Below, in pieces: positions 11,544 through 22,975 of a stretch of DNA of 64,000 bases (position 1 is its first letter; each line of letters starts with the position of its first letter). The DNA comes from Centrapalus pauciflorus (lineage: Eukaryota; Streptophyta; Magnoliopsida; Asterales; Asteraceae), in contig JAANYP010000849.1 of NCBI GenBank assembly GCA_020465985.1, forward strand, positions 144,658-208,657, in the 5' to 3' direction. The notes beneath the pieces were generated by a model that saw only the letters and a program-made list of their open reading frames with translations, searched no databases and had not been told where the DNA came from. The position numbers and the translations under genes were made by a program.

Positions 11544-12410
11544 GTACCTCAACCTCAGGAGAAAACTGACAAATCAGTTGAATCAGAGGAAATACCGGAA
11601 CCAGTGTCTGAAATTGCTAAGGAAAATGAAACTAAGGTGACTGCTAATATTCTCAAGATTAAGAAAGTTAAATTTGTGTCATCCTCTAGTGATAAACCTG
11701 TAGGACAACCCAAAATTGACTTTAATGATCAGGAGGATGAACCAGTCGCTATAGTTGAAACAAAAGAGCCAGACACTAGTGAGACACCTAAGTCAAAGGG
11801 CACACACAAAAAGTCGATTGACAAAATGTCTTGCTTTAGATGTCACGAAAAGGGGCATGTTGCATCTAGCTGTCCGCAGAGGAAAGTAGATTCTACACCT
11901 AAAAATGGAAATCCATCACAACTTAAGCCTTCTCCAAGTGTAGCAAGCACTAGCAGTTCTCAATCTACCGAGAAACCTGTGCAGGCTGCAACTAAGTTTG
12001 CTATGAAACAAATACCTGTGTCAGGTCAAACCAAAGAAGTGATTAGGACTAATTCACCAAATCGAGTCAATAATCAATCTAGGTCAGGACCGCCACAACA
12101 ATATAGGAGTACTACACCTAGCAGAGCTTACACTCCGGTTAGGAAACACACTCCTGTTAGACATCAAACACCAGGTAGAGCTCAGGGATATCAATCAGAA
12201 TTGCCATATAATCGAAATTATTCTAGAGCTCCACAGCAAATGCCTACATAAAGGCAAAGAGTGAACTTAAATCACTCGGCACCACAACAGGCTCAAATTC
12301 AAAAACCCAAGTCACCTGAACGGAGAGATGGGTATTTGAAAGAGTTTAAGTATGTGGACGAGAATGGTATTACCAAGTCAGTTATGGCTTGGGTTCCCCG
12401 TGATAACTAA
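11544..12410 (+). pseudogene. gag: E2-A gag, C-terminal part
   Basis: The frame is open straight out of the E1 LTR (VPQPQEKTDKSVESEE), so the junction lies inside the coding region. It holds one CCHC knuckle CFRCHEKGHVASSC, then a basic Ser/Pro/Arg-rich tail with repeated TPVR and PGR motifs. TAA at 12249 interrupts it. The same frame then continues to a final TAA at 12408, ending MAWVPRDN. The capsid part is absent. Confidence 0.75.
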
Positions 12411-12431
12411 CCTATTTTCTTTCATGTGCAG

Positions 12432-15400
12432 GAGATAACTACAGGTCCAAACAACAAATGGTTCGTCGACAGTGGTTGCTCCAGGCACATGATAGGGGAA
12501 AGAAATCTACTCGCAGACTTTAAGGGAGGGAATCGGGGATTTGTATCATTCGCTGGTAATAAAGGAGGAAATATCACCGGTACTGGAGTGGTCACTAATG
12601 GAACTATCAAATTGGATCAAGTTTATCACGTTGATAAACTGGTTCACAATCTCATTAGTGTATCTCAAATCTGTGATAAGAAAACTCAATGGTTTTCACT
12701 GACACTGAGGCATTAGTGTTGAAACTGGGATTCATGGTACCTGAAGAATGGATACTGATGAGGGCTCCAAGGAAGAATGACCTGTACATGCTCGACATGA
12801 ACAAACCGGAATCTTCGATGGGACCAATTTGTCTGCTATCAAAAGCTTCAGAGACTGAGTCGGTTTTAAGGCACAGACGCACGACACACTTGCACCTGAG
12901 AAAGATGAACTACATTACGAAAAATGGATTGGTGCAAGGTGTTCCCATGAAGAGTTTTCAGTTCGAGGACCAGTGTCTATTGTGCAAGAAAGGGAAACAA
13001 CACAAGAAGACACACAAGTCCAAGACTCAGAACTTAATCGCTACCACATTCGATTTGTTGCATATGGATCTCTTCGGACCAATCAACAAAAGGAGTATAG
13101 GTGGTAGTTGGTACTGTTTAGTTATTACAGACGATTACTCACATTTTTCTTGGGTTTTCTTTTTAGTTACAAAGGACGAGACGGCTGCCAAGCTCATCGG
13201 GTTCTTCGACCAAGTGGAAAACTCTTACGGAACGAGGGTTAAGCGTATTAGAAGTGATAACGGAACAGAGTTCAAAAACACTATTATTGGTGTATATTGC
13301 CTATCAAATGGCATAGTGCATCAATTCAGTGCACCATATGAGCCACAACAAAATGGGGTGGCCAAACGGAAAAACATGACATTGATTGAGGCAGCAAGGA
13401 CCATGCTTTCGGATTCAAAGCTTCCTACGATGTTTTGGGGGGAGGCAGTGAATACCGCTTGTCATGTGTTAAACAGGGTCCTTACTATCAAATGTTTGAA
13501 CAAAACCTGTTATGAAGTTTTGAATAAACGGCCACCTAATTTAACTTGCTTCGAACCTTTTGGAGTACCACGCACTTTAATGAAAACAAAACATCAACCT
13601 AAGTTTGGTGAAAACGCTGACGAAGGATATTTCCTAGGTTATGTGCCGAATTCGCCAAACAAGCGGCTTTTTAATAAATCTAATGGTACAGTGGAGATTG
13701 TGTATAATATTGATGTTACAAGTTATACACCTGAACCCCAAAAGGGTCCGGAATGGCTATTTGATTATGATAAATTATTTGAGTCATTTAACATTCCTTT
13801 TGATGGAAATGCAGGAACAATCGATCAAGACATGGCATCATTGAATCTGAATGACGTGGGTCAATGTTTTTCGAGGACCACCTTTCCATCATCATCCGAG
13901 CCTACATCAACTGAAGATAGATCTCCAGAAGTTAATGATTCTGAAATGCCTACAAACGAAGTTCAGACAACTAGTCCTAACTCTGAGGACAGTGTCCGTG
14001 AGGAAGGAAATGTAGAGTCTGAAGTCGTTCCCCCGTTAGGAGAGATAGGATCAAATTTGGGAGAAAATCTTAGAGTTGACGAGATAGAAACATCTAGGAT
14101 CAACAAGAATCACCCTATTGAGAGTATCATAGGAAGTCCTAGTGCTGGTGTGAGGACTAGGAGTAGTTTGAATAACAACACAGTGTAGTTGTCGATGATA
14201 AATGACTCTGAGGCCTTCCATACCTGCCTCTACTCATGTTTCATCTCGCAAGTAGAGCCGAAACATGTGCAGATGGCACTAAAAGACAACTCTTGGGTTG
14301 AAGCGATGCAGGAATAACTGTCACAGTTTAGGAAACTAGAAGTGTGGGAGTTAGTTCCGTTACCTCGAGGAGAAGTTGCAATAGTAACCAAAGGGGTTTT
14401 TAAGTGCAAGAGAGATGATCGGGGTATAGTCACTCGCAACAAAGCAAGGTTAGTTGTAAAGGGTTTCAACCAGAACGAAGGAATCGATTACAATGAAGTG
14501 TTCGCGCTAGTGGCAAGGTTGGAAGCAATTCGTTTGTTTCTGGCTTTCGCTTCCTTCAAAGGTTTTAAGGTTTATCAGCTAGATGTTAAGAGCGCTTTCC
14601 TTTATGGGAAAGTGAAGGAGTTGGTGTATGTGGAACAGCCACCTGGGTTTACTGATCCGAAATATCCAGACAGAGTATATCGGTTAGATAAGGCTTTGTA
14701 TGGGTTGCATCAAGCACCGAAGGCATGGTACGAGACTCTATCCAACCATCTTTTAGAAAACGGGTTTGAAAGAGGAAGGATAGATAGTACGCTGTTCGTG
14801 AAGCGAAAAGGTGAACATTTCATCTTGGTACAAGTGTACGTCAATGATATCATTTTTGGATCATCAGACGAGCAGATGTGCACAGATTTCGAAAAGGTGA
14901 TGAAGTCAAAGTTTGAGATGAATGTGATGGGTGAGTTAAACTTCTTTCTGGGTTTGCAAGTCGAACAGAGGAAGGAGGGCATGTTTATTCATCAGACGAA
15001 GTATGTCTATGACATCTTAGAGCACTTCGGGATGGAAGGAACCAAGCTAACAGCTCACTTCAGGACGCCGATTCAAGTTAATCACAATCTCAGACCGGGT
15101 ACTGAAAGTGATACCGATGTGGATCCGACATACATTATATCGGGCCATGATTGGATCATTTATGTATTCAACTGCTTCAAGACCTGATATTATGTTTGCT
15201 GTTTGTATTTGTGCTAGGTTTCAAGCTAATCCAAAGGAGATGCACATGAAAGCTGTGAAGCGGATTCTACGATACCTCAAGTCGAAACCGAAGCTGGGAC
15301 TTTGGTATCACGCGGAGGGCGATCTGGAATTGGAGGCGTTCACGGATTCAGACTACGGAGGATGCAGCTTGACGCGCAAGTCAACAACTGGAGGTTGACA

Positions 15401-15797
15401 ATTCCTAGGAGGGAGGCTAGTTTCCTGCCAATGCAAGAAACAGACTTCGGTAGCCGTGTCAACATGCGAGGCCGAATATGTTGCTGCTGGTAGTTGCTGT
15501 TCGCAGGTTTTGTGGATTCAACAACAATTGCGGGACTGCGGTTTGGCTTATATTAAAACTCCTATTAGGATGGATAACCAGTCTACTATAGCTATCACAA
15601 ATAATCCATTTAAACATAATAAAACTAAGCACATAGACATAAGACACCACTTTATACGTGATTGTGCTGAAAAGAACTTAATTAAGCTGGTAAAAGTTGC
15701 AACGGATGAGAATCATGCTGATTTATTTACCAAAGCTTTTGATAAATCACGGTTTGAGTATTTAATTCAACTAAACGGAATGCGTAATCCAGAGTAA
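12432..15797 (+). pseudogene. pol: E2-A pol, multiply frameshifted and catalytically dead
   Basis: The region begins after TTTCATGTGCAG. Protease motif FVDSGCSRHMIG is followed by a frameshift near 12685. Integrase then continues with HMDLFGP and RSDNGTEF, but the catalytic Glu is Lys (NGVAKRKN). Reverse transcriptase has YVND in place of YVDD. Stops occur at 14186 (TAG), 14315 (TAA) and about 15396 (TGA), with another frameshift near 15110-15140. RNase H motifs CEAEYVAAGSCC and TKHIDIRHHFIRD close the frame at 15797. Both key substitutions are G-to-A on the coding strand. The copy cannot have been active in its present state. Confidence 0.85.
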
Positions 15798-17275
15798 GTT
15801 GACCTTAGTAGAATTTTATTTCTCTTTATAGCATTAGCATTTCTTTCTTTTTATAGTAAGTCTAGTAGCTTAGGATAGTTTCCTTTTATAGTAAGTTAGT
15901 AGGTTATTTTATTTTCTTACTCTTATTTATGAAAAAAAAAAAAAGAGAGAGAGAAAACCATAAAAAAAATTCAAAAAAAGAGAATATCAGAAAATGAGTT
16001 AAGTCTTAGATGCATAGGTTCAAAGTGACGAAAATTAGCATAGTCGATACAATATCTAGGTGTTTAGCTTTCACACATAATGTACCTAAAATTCGTGTTA
16101 TACATTATCTAGTTTGATATGTTGGTAGGCATAATACATATAAGGAGTCTCAAGGCTAATAAAATATTCAAGAAAAAGTCAGACGTGTCACTAACTTAGA
16201 TGTATAACCAATTGGTCTTAATTTTTATGTTAGAGACATACAGACAGTGATTCTGAATGAGGTATGCAAACTTTCTGGGGATGTATAGCAACATCAGATA
16301 CATCTTAAAGAAATGGAAAGAATAGAAAAATCATACTGAGTTAAGAGTCAAAACAAGTAACTCTGTTGTACGTAAGTACAGACCTGTTGCCTCTGGTTTG
16401 ACTCGAGTTAGCAAGATAAGTCGCTTTGTTGTACGTCGGTACAGACCTGTCACCGCTGTATTGCTAGCTTTAACAATAAACTTTAAGACAAACTAAGACA
16501 CTTTGTTGTATGTAAATACAGACCTGTGTCCGATTTTTGCCTTTTAAAGAAAGTTTGCAATGCCAAATAGTTAAAATCATTGTGTGTCTGCCTTGATCAT
16601 AAAAGTATGTCTATGTATGAATCACGTAAGGTAATTTCTTGATAAATAAAAAGGCCAAGGGATATCTTGAAGTGTAACATGTTTAAAGGGAAAATAATAC
16701 CAACAATCGGCTAGAAATGTATGTCACGACAAACAATCAAAGGAATCAAAAATTCATAAGTGTGAAAGTTTGAATACTGAAAGTGCGTATTTGACACCGC
16801 TATCTGATTGAACCTTTCTTTGACTATACTCGTCAAAATTATTCTGTTAAGTGTTAAGTATAGGTCGTAAATTTTGAATAATGTAGATTAGTCTAAGTTT
16901 AAAGTTTTGGTGCAAAATTTTATTTTATTTTGTTTTACTTTATTTTATTCTACTTTATTTTATTTTTTACTTCATTTTTATTTTACTTTTTAGGAAAAAG
17001 GTCAAAATTACTGGGGATGCATTCTTAGTTGAATAAAATAAACACTGCATGAAAATCTTGTGCTTAGGGTAAATGATTTGGCATAGTTTATTCAGTTACA
17101 CGAAAAAGGTTGGAAAAGTTGAAAAAGTTGAATTTAATTCAAAGATTTTCAAAATTTTCAAAATTTTCAAGTTCAATTCGAGTTTAAGCCAAAATCGAAA
17201 TGCATATTCGAATTTGGTAGTGACTTCGAGTTTGGCAATAAATTCGAAGTAGGTAACAAACTCGAAGGTGGTTAG
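15798..17275 (+). other. E2-A pol-ORF3 spacer
   Basis: This is non-coding, with a purine run at about 15930-15960 and T-rich TTTATTTTA repeats at 16920-16990. Three short hairpin repeats lie at 16367-16520. TTCGAA and TTCGAG motifs are dense from about 17150. The part from about 16480 onward is repeated, diverged, from about 21620 in E2-B. Confidence 0.6.
16367..16520 (+). repeat. Three repeated hairpins in the E2-A spacer
   Basis: Stem-loops at 16367-16380 (TGTACgtaaGTACA), 16430-16443 (TGTACgtcgGTACA) and 16507-16520 (TGTATgtaaATACA) are each followed by GACCTGT. The third changes both sides of one base pair and keeps the pairing. One more copy, TGTATgtaaATACA, is at 21643-21656 in E2-B. 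Confidence 0.65.
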
Positions 17276-17284
17276 TATAAATAG
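17276..17284 (+). promoter_or_regulatory. TATA box of putative ORF3 promoter, E2-A
   Basis: TATAAATAG followed by GTCAACAG is identical at 22306-22314 in E2-B, although the surrounding sequence is diverged. It lies about 680 bp before the ORF3 ATG and 168 bp before the donor-like site. Confidence 0.5.
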
Positions 17285-17443
17285 GTCAACAGTGACAAGT
17301 CATTAATCACCTACCTTCGAATTTAGTGTTTCGAGTTTATCCAGAGAGATTTCGAGTTTAAGCATTCGACTTTACCGACTTCGAGTTTTTCACTATTTCT
17401 CGAGTTTTTGTCCGTTTGTGTTAGAGAATCCTAACAAATCTAG

Positions 17444-17955
17444 GTATAATCAACATCATTGTACAAGATTTAGGATGTTTTAGACTTAATTTGAGCCAAA
17501 ATCGACTGATTTTGAGGTTTTAGTGGTGTGAACTTTGTATTTCAAAATAACAAAGTTTGAACCGGTGAAACATCAAATTAGTGACAAATATCTTCGATTA
17601 GAACCTATTAGGACTAATGGATGTAATTTTCTAAGTCTAAAATGGTTGAAATCGTGGGTTTTTGTTTTGAAGCATACCGACATTTTCGAATTTGATCGAG
17701 GCTTCGACTTTGTTCATGTCTTCGAGTTTGTCACTAAACTCGAAGAAACCAATAAACTTGAAATGATTATTTCGAATATGTCCTTCGAATTTACCTTGAA
17801 GATTGAAATATTTAACAAAATTTAAAATCAAACTTGTAGAAATTCATATGTGTTGGATTTTGAACTTACATAAGTTCAAAATAAAACAAATTTGAATTTA
17901 AACAAGTTTATGTTTATTTTAATCATTTTAATATATTATATACTTTATTGTGCAG
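17444..17955 (+). other. Putative ORF3 leader intron, E2-A
   Basis: The donor-like site reads TAG|GTATAAT and the acceptor reads TTATTGTGCAG, two bases before the ORF3 ATG (AT-ATGG). The E2-B counterpart (22472-22973) has the same donor and acceptor words and nearly the same length, 502 against 512 bp. The interior is AT-rich, as plant introns are. Splicing itself is inferred. Confidence 0.5.
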
Positions 17956-17957
17956 AT

Positions 17958-20941
17958 ATGGCAGATAGAGTATTCGTTCAAAAGCACAATATGGTCATTT
18001 ATCCTGACCGTGAGCTGCCAGAAGCTCAAGCATTCCGCCAAATAGTGGATTTTTTGGCCGCTTCGAGGGTTTCTTATGCCCTGTCGCATAACGTTCAGAT
18101 TGTGCTGCCATATGTTCGTGAATTTTGGGACCATCTGCAGGTCGATTGTACTGTTACTCCAACAGTATTGAGGACCAGGATTGCTGGACACCCTCTCGTG
18201 TTTTCAGCTGACGTGTTACGGAGAGTTTTGCAATTGGGTTCTATCGAGCAAGAAGCGGGCCTATAGACTTCCCATTGGAGATTAGGCAAGCTGCGTTTAT
18301 AAGAATGGGATATAGCCTTGATGTGACAAAGTCATCATGTATGAAGAGCGGGTTAATTGGGCAGTCGAGATATCTTGCACACGTCTTCAAGGTGTGCTTT
18401 GCTCCGAAGAAAGCAGGATTTGATTATATTGTGTCGAAGATTCAGTCAGCAATGATCGCGTTAGTCTACAATCAGAGGTCCAGCTACTCGGAAATGTTCT
18501 TTGCAGAGTTTGTTCATCAGATAACAGCTCCGGCACGAGAAAGATTTTTGTTGTACCCGAGGTTCGTGATGATGTTGATCCGACATTTCCTGCCGAATCT
18601 GCCGCAATTACCAGACATTCAAAGCGTTGCTGTGATTGACAAAAGAATATTTGCAGATTGTCAAGCACATAGAGGTGTTTTGGCTAGACCACGAGATGCC
18701 CCACTTTTTGGTGCAGTGGTTAATCCGGATTTTCAAGCCCCTGAAGGTGCCAACTGGGCCGGGGAAGTTCATATTCTGTAGCAGCTGCAACAGCAACAGC
18801 AGCAGCCTAGGCCTCAACAACAGCAGAGGAGGCAAAGACCTTCAGTGAGACAGACTCCGGCTGCTAGGCCTTCAACGAGTAGAGTGCAGGAGCCAGAAGA
18901 AGCTGGTCCTTCAAATGTAGCCCCCTTAGCTGATCCACGGGCGGAAACATTGGAAGAAATTTGGGCATCCGGGCCGCATGCAAATGAGCAAATTACTACT
19001 GAGCTCATTGGAGATATTTTGGAACCTCCAAAAAGGGAACAAGATGTTTTTAGAAAGATAGATGAGTATGTACATGTTGAACAAGAGATTGAATCTGACT
19101 CTGAATCAGAAGAAGTAGAAGAAATTGAGGTTGAGAAAGAATCAGAAGATCCGTCTATCCTCATACGCACATATGGATCCCGAGTAATGGTAATAAATCA
19201 AGAGGCAGAGAAAAGAAGAGCATCGAGAGATTCCGATGACGATGACTCAGACTTTGAAGGTGAGGACACTGTTCCTCTGATACCTAGGCAGAGGGCCAAG
19301 AGGCATCGCTTCATGCAGGGAGCTTCGTCGGCTTCTGCGTCTGAGCCAGAAATTCCAACCGCTCAGCCATCAGCTCAAACAACCATTCCACCACCACCAT
19401 CACCACCTGTACAATCATCAATTCCACCACCAATCATTCCAACACCCATTCAATCCATACCATCCACCTCATCCACCTTCACTGAAAACCAAAAGTTTTC
19501 TGAGCTCAGGAGTAAAGTTGACTTCCAGCAAGTCTAAATGTTTCAACTCTCTAAAGCTGTCGGTGAACTTCAAGCACATAATGCCAAGCTTGATCAAGAG
19601 AACTCAGAATTGAAGACATTTGTTGCAAACGTTGGTCAAGAGAATCTTGAATTGAAAACGTTCGTTGCCGACCAGGCTGCCGAGATCCGCACGATGAGAT
19701 CCCTTATTGAGCAATTATTGAAAAATCTAAAGGCTCAGGGGGAGACAAGTTGCAGGGAGTCTGAGGAGATGAGAAGGGGAGATGATGATGAAGGCAATGA
19801 TCCCAATGCACCAAAAGACAATGAGCCAGTAGATTTTTCTACTGTGCAACATGCTGAACTTCAGGGGGAGCCAAGTCAGAGTGGAGGTGTAGGAGGTGAA
19901 GCTGGTTCCTCAAGGACTTTGGAGAGCGATATGATAGATGCGCTAAAAGATATTGAGGAAGAAATAATGGAATTTGATTTTGAGGATGAAATGGAGGAGT
20001 TGGAGGAAGGGGAATTCGTACCGGAGGAAATTGTTGATTGGAGATCTAATGACGAAGTGATAGAGGATGAGGACGATAATGTCAATGAAGTGATTATCAA
20101 TTCACAGCCTATCACGGAGTTATATGTGCGAGATAATCACAATGTGATTGATATAGATGAGATCAAAATAGCCTCGGTCGAAGACTTTGAACTCGAAGAA
20201 GCAGAAAAGGAGCCATCTAGGGCTGATTTGATGAATCTTTGGTTCAGAAAAGAAGAAAAGAAGACAAACCCAAAGATGAAGAAAAGAATGAGAATTCCGG
20301 GCGCTGGAAATCTCTCAGGAGGAATTATAAGCTGGTTCTTTGACCGAGAATTGCAGCTATTTATTTTGAAAAGGAGAGATGGTCTTTAATACTTGAGGCG
20401 AACACTGAAAGTATTCAATACACTGCCCAAGATTGAAGTGAAAGAGTTAGCCTGGAAGGAGCTGATGAATATTGGAGATGATCCGTACGCCGAAGTGATT
20501 GCAAAGATTATAAGGAAAGAAGGTCGGTCAGGCAAATTTGAACGAGTCAAGCCAAGGACTGGAAAGAGGGTCGAGGATGAGTCGAGGATAGACCCTCATA
20601 CAGGTAGGCCATGGGCCAGGATGGTATACAAACCTGTGAGATGTCTGAAGAAGGTGCCAATGAAATCGATGCCACAAGATGTTCTAGGCAACATGAAATG
20701 GTGGTATGTCGATAATGAAACGGCTGAAGCTGTAATGGAGGATACACAGGACAGAGTTATTTTGAGAGTGTATGATCCACTACACTTAATAAACCTATCG
20801 AAGGACGACCTGAAGAAGCTACATGATTAACCTATCTTCTTTCACGAAGGATGGAGATCTGACGCCAGGAAGTACCAAAAGGTAGTAAAAGTATGTATAG
20901 ATGTAGGACTATATGCAGGTAGCAGTCTATATGATCCTTAG
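17958..20941 (+). pseudogene. E2-A ORF3, accessory protein of unknown function
   Basis: The start ATG at 17958 follows the acceptor-like CAG. The frame has one frameshift near 18258 and stops TAG 18779, TAA 19535, TAA 20387 and TAA 20828; all four are Gln codons changed by C-to-T. The true end is TAG at 20939-20941. Parts in order are: N-terminal domain with LPEAQAFRQIVDFL, VREFWDHLQ and FLLYPRFVMMLIRHFLP; Gln-rich stretch; acidic region; Pro-rich stretch; short coiled coil; very acidic segment; and a conserved basic C-terminal domain with SWFFDRELQLFILKRRDGL, WARMVYKPVRCLKKVP and LINLSKDDLKKLHD. No membrane segment is seen. Function is unknown. Confidence 0.75.
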
Positions 20942-20989
20942 TACTTTATCAAAATGTAAATAGTTAGAAGTTATCGTCAATGGGGAGTC

Positions 20990-21614
20990 TGTTGGTACAC
21001 CCTGTGTGACGATAGCAGTCTAAGTATAGTCAGCATTTTGTGTAAGTCAAGTTAAGTAATATTAAATATTGACTAGTGTTTGATATATGTGATTATGTGT
21101 GTTTGATATTGGTTGATTGTATGTTTGAACTTGATGTAATGCATTACAAGAAGTTCAAACATAAAGTTCAAAGATAAATTCAAACATAAGTTAAAACATA
21201 AGTTCAAATATAAGTTTGATATGTGAAATTCGAATTTGTAGTAAATTCGAATTTATCATGAAGGTAAATTCGAATTTGTCAGGTGGACAAATTCGAATGA
21301 ACCTTGGGCCTGTTTCGAGTTTGTCCTATGACAAACTCGAATTGGTCAGTATAATTAAGGATTAACTCAAATCATTATGGGACTTTTGCAGAATTTCGGA
21401 GAGTAATTAAGCAAAGGCGATCTCGAGTTTACTAGTAATCTTAGAGTGTTTTCGGAGAGAATCATCGTGTAGGTACGTTCGTCGTCGTTTGTATAGCATC
21501 TTGGTAGTCTCCGTGTTTCGTGCTTGTGATCTTACCGTCAAGCCGCTAACGAGGATTCTGCGCTCGTTGGACGGTGTCGCGTCTAGATAGATCCGTAGAG
21601 TGAAGACCTTACAA
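20990..21614 (+). repeat. LTR-A (3' LTR of E2-A)
   Basis: It starts TGTTGGTACACCCTGTGTGA right after the purine tract AATGGGGAGTC. It resembles LTR-B and contains TTCGAA-rich sequence and a TATAATTAAG box near 21350. The similarity to LTR-B ends after GACCTTACAA at about 21614, where E2-B internal sequence begins. Whether this is the true LTR end or a break inside it is not certain. Confidence 0.75.
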
Positions 21615-22305
21615 GACATTAAGACAAACTAAGACACTCTGTTGTATGTAAATACAGAACTGTGTCCGATGTTTGCCTTTTAAAGAAAATTTGCAATACC
21701 AAAAAGTTATAATCATTGTGTGGCTGCCTTAATCATAGAAGTATATCTAAGTACGGGACACGTAAGGTAGTTTGTTGATAAATAAAAAGGCCAAGGGAAA
21801 TTCCAAAGTGTTAAATGTTTAAAGGGAAAAATCATATCCACAATCGACTTGGAATGTATATCACGACAAACAATCAAAGGAATAAAAAATTCCTAAGTGT
21901 GAAAGTGTAATACTGAAAGTGCGTTTGACATCGCTGTCTGATTGAACCTTTTTTGACTTTCTCGCAAAGATTTTTGGTAGTATAGGTAGTAATTTTTAAA
22001 GTACTTTTGAGTAGTTTAAGTTTTTATTATATTATATTTTATTTTATTTTATTCTAAGTAGAAAAAGGTCAAAGTTACTAGGATGCATATTTGGGTGAAT
22101 AAACAAATATTGCGTGAAAATCTGTTGCTTAGTGTAAATGATTTTGCAAGGTTTGTAAAATTCCATTACACGAAAAGGTTGAAAATGTTGAATTTTATTC
22201 AAGGATTTTCAAAACTTTCACTTAAGTTCGAAATTCAGACAAATTCGAACTTAACTTCGAATTTGTCAGGAAGTTCGAACTTATGCTAAGTTCGAAAGTA
22301 GTTGG

Positions 22306-22314
22306 TATAAATAG
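22306..22314 (+). promoter_or_regulatory. TATA box of putative ORF3 promoter, E2-B
   Basis: TATAAATAG with GTCAACAG following, same as in E2-A, 158 bp upstream of the donor-like site. Confidence 0.5.
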
Positions 22315-22471
22315 GTCAACAGTACTTCATTTAAAGCACCTACCCTCGAATTTCTTTTCTCAAACTTATCCTCCGACGATCTCGAACATAATCTCGAACT
22401 TGCCGTTTTTCGAATTTCGTTCTATTCCTCGAAGTTTTCACTTTATTTCTCGAACATACACGTATACTTAG

Positions 22472-22973
22472 GTATAATACTCATCATAATACAAAGTGTG
22501 TGTAGTTTAGGACATTATTGTGACAAAAATCGGACTCATTTGATGTTTATACTATTTGAAACTACTTAATTTTAAATCACGAGTTTCAGAGGATAAAACT
22601 TCAAATACTTGATAAATAACTTTGATTAGAACCCAATAGGACTAGATTGTACTGTTGATTAAGTCAAATGGGGTTAAAATCTTGGTTTTTTAATTTGAAA
22701 GTGACCGACTTCGAACTTGTTCTTCAGGTTCGAACTTGTTAGAAAGTTCGAACTTGTTGAAATATCTATAAGTTCGAAGTCAGTCAAGTTCGAACATATA
22801 TTTCGAATTTATTTAAATTCGAATGGTTTTTTAAATGATTTCGAACTTGCTTAAGTTCGAATGGGTTGGACTTCGAACTTATGCAAGTTCGAAGTTATGC
22901 AAATTCGAAATAAACAAGTTTTATTTTATTTTTATTTTTAATTACTAATTTTGTTTGTTGATTTTGTGTGCAG
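22472..22973 (+). other. Putative ORF3 leader intron, E2-B
   Basis: Donor TTAG|GTATAATAC and acceptor TTTTGTGTGCAG, two bases before ATG 22976. The acceptor has a long T-rich tract. This pairs with the 17444-17955 intron. Confidence 0.5.
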
Positions 22974-22975
22974 AT

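Larger units (their letters stand above)
11544..21614 (+). mobile_element. E2-A: copia element, 5' part missing
   Basis: This second copia family begins inside its gag at the E1 boundary and continues through pol (to 15797), a 2.1-kb spacer, ORF3 (17958-20941) and an LTR starting at 20990. Codons differ strongly from E1, so it is a distinct lineage. The 5' LTR, primer site and gag N-terminus are not in the window. Its LTR is joined directly to the internal part of a related element, E2-B. Confidence 0.8.
21615..22975 (+). other. E2-B ORF3 leader region
   Basis: Non-coding sequence collinear with 16480-17957. It includes one hairpin (21643-21656), dense TTCGAA/TTCGAAC motifs, a TATA box (22306-22314) and a putative intron (22472-22973). 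Confidence 0.6.

Noticed and set aside
15459..15650. Antisense frames inside pol, gag and ORF3
   Set aside because: They are shadows of the real retrotransposon frames and have no features of their own.
21407..21619. Frames in LTR-A and LTR-B (for example 21407-21619, 26391-26621) as genes
   Set aside because: They lie within LTRs and run across LTR ends; no domain is recognisable.
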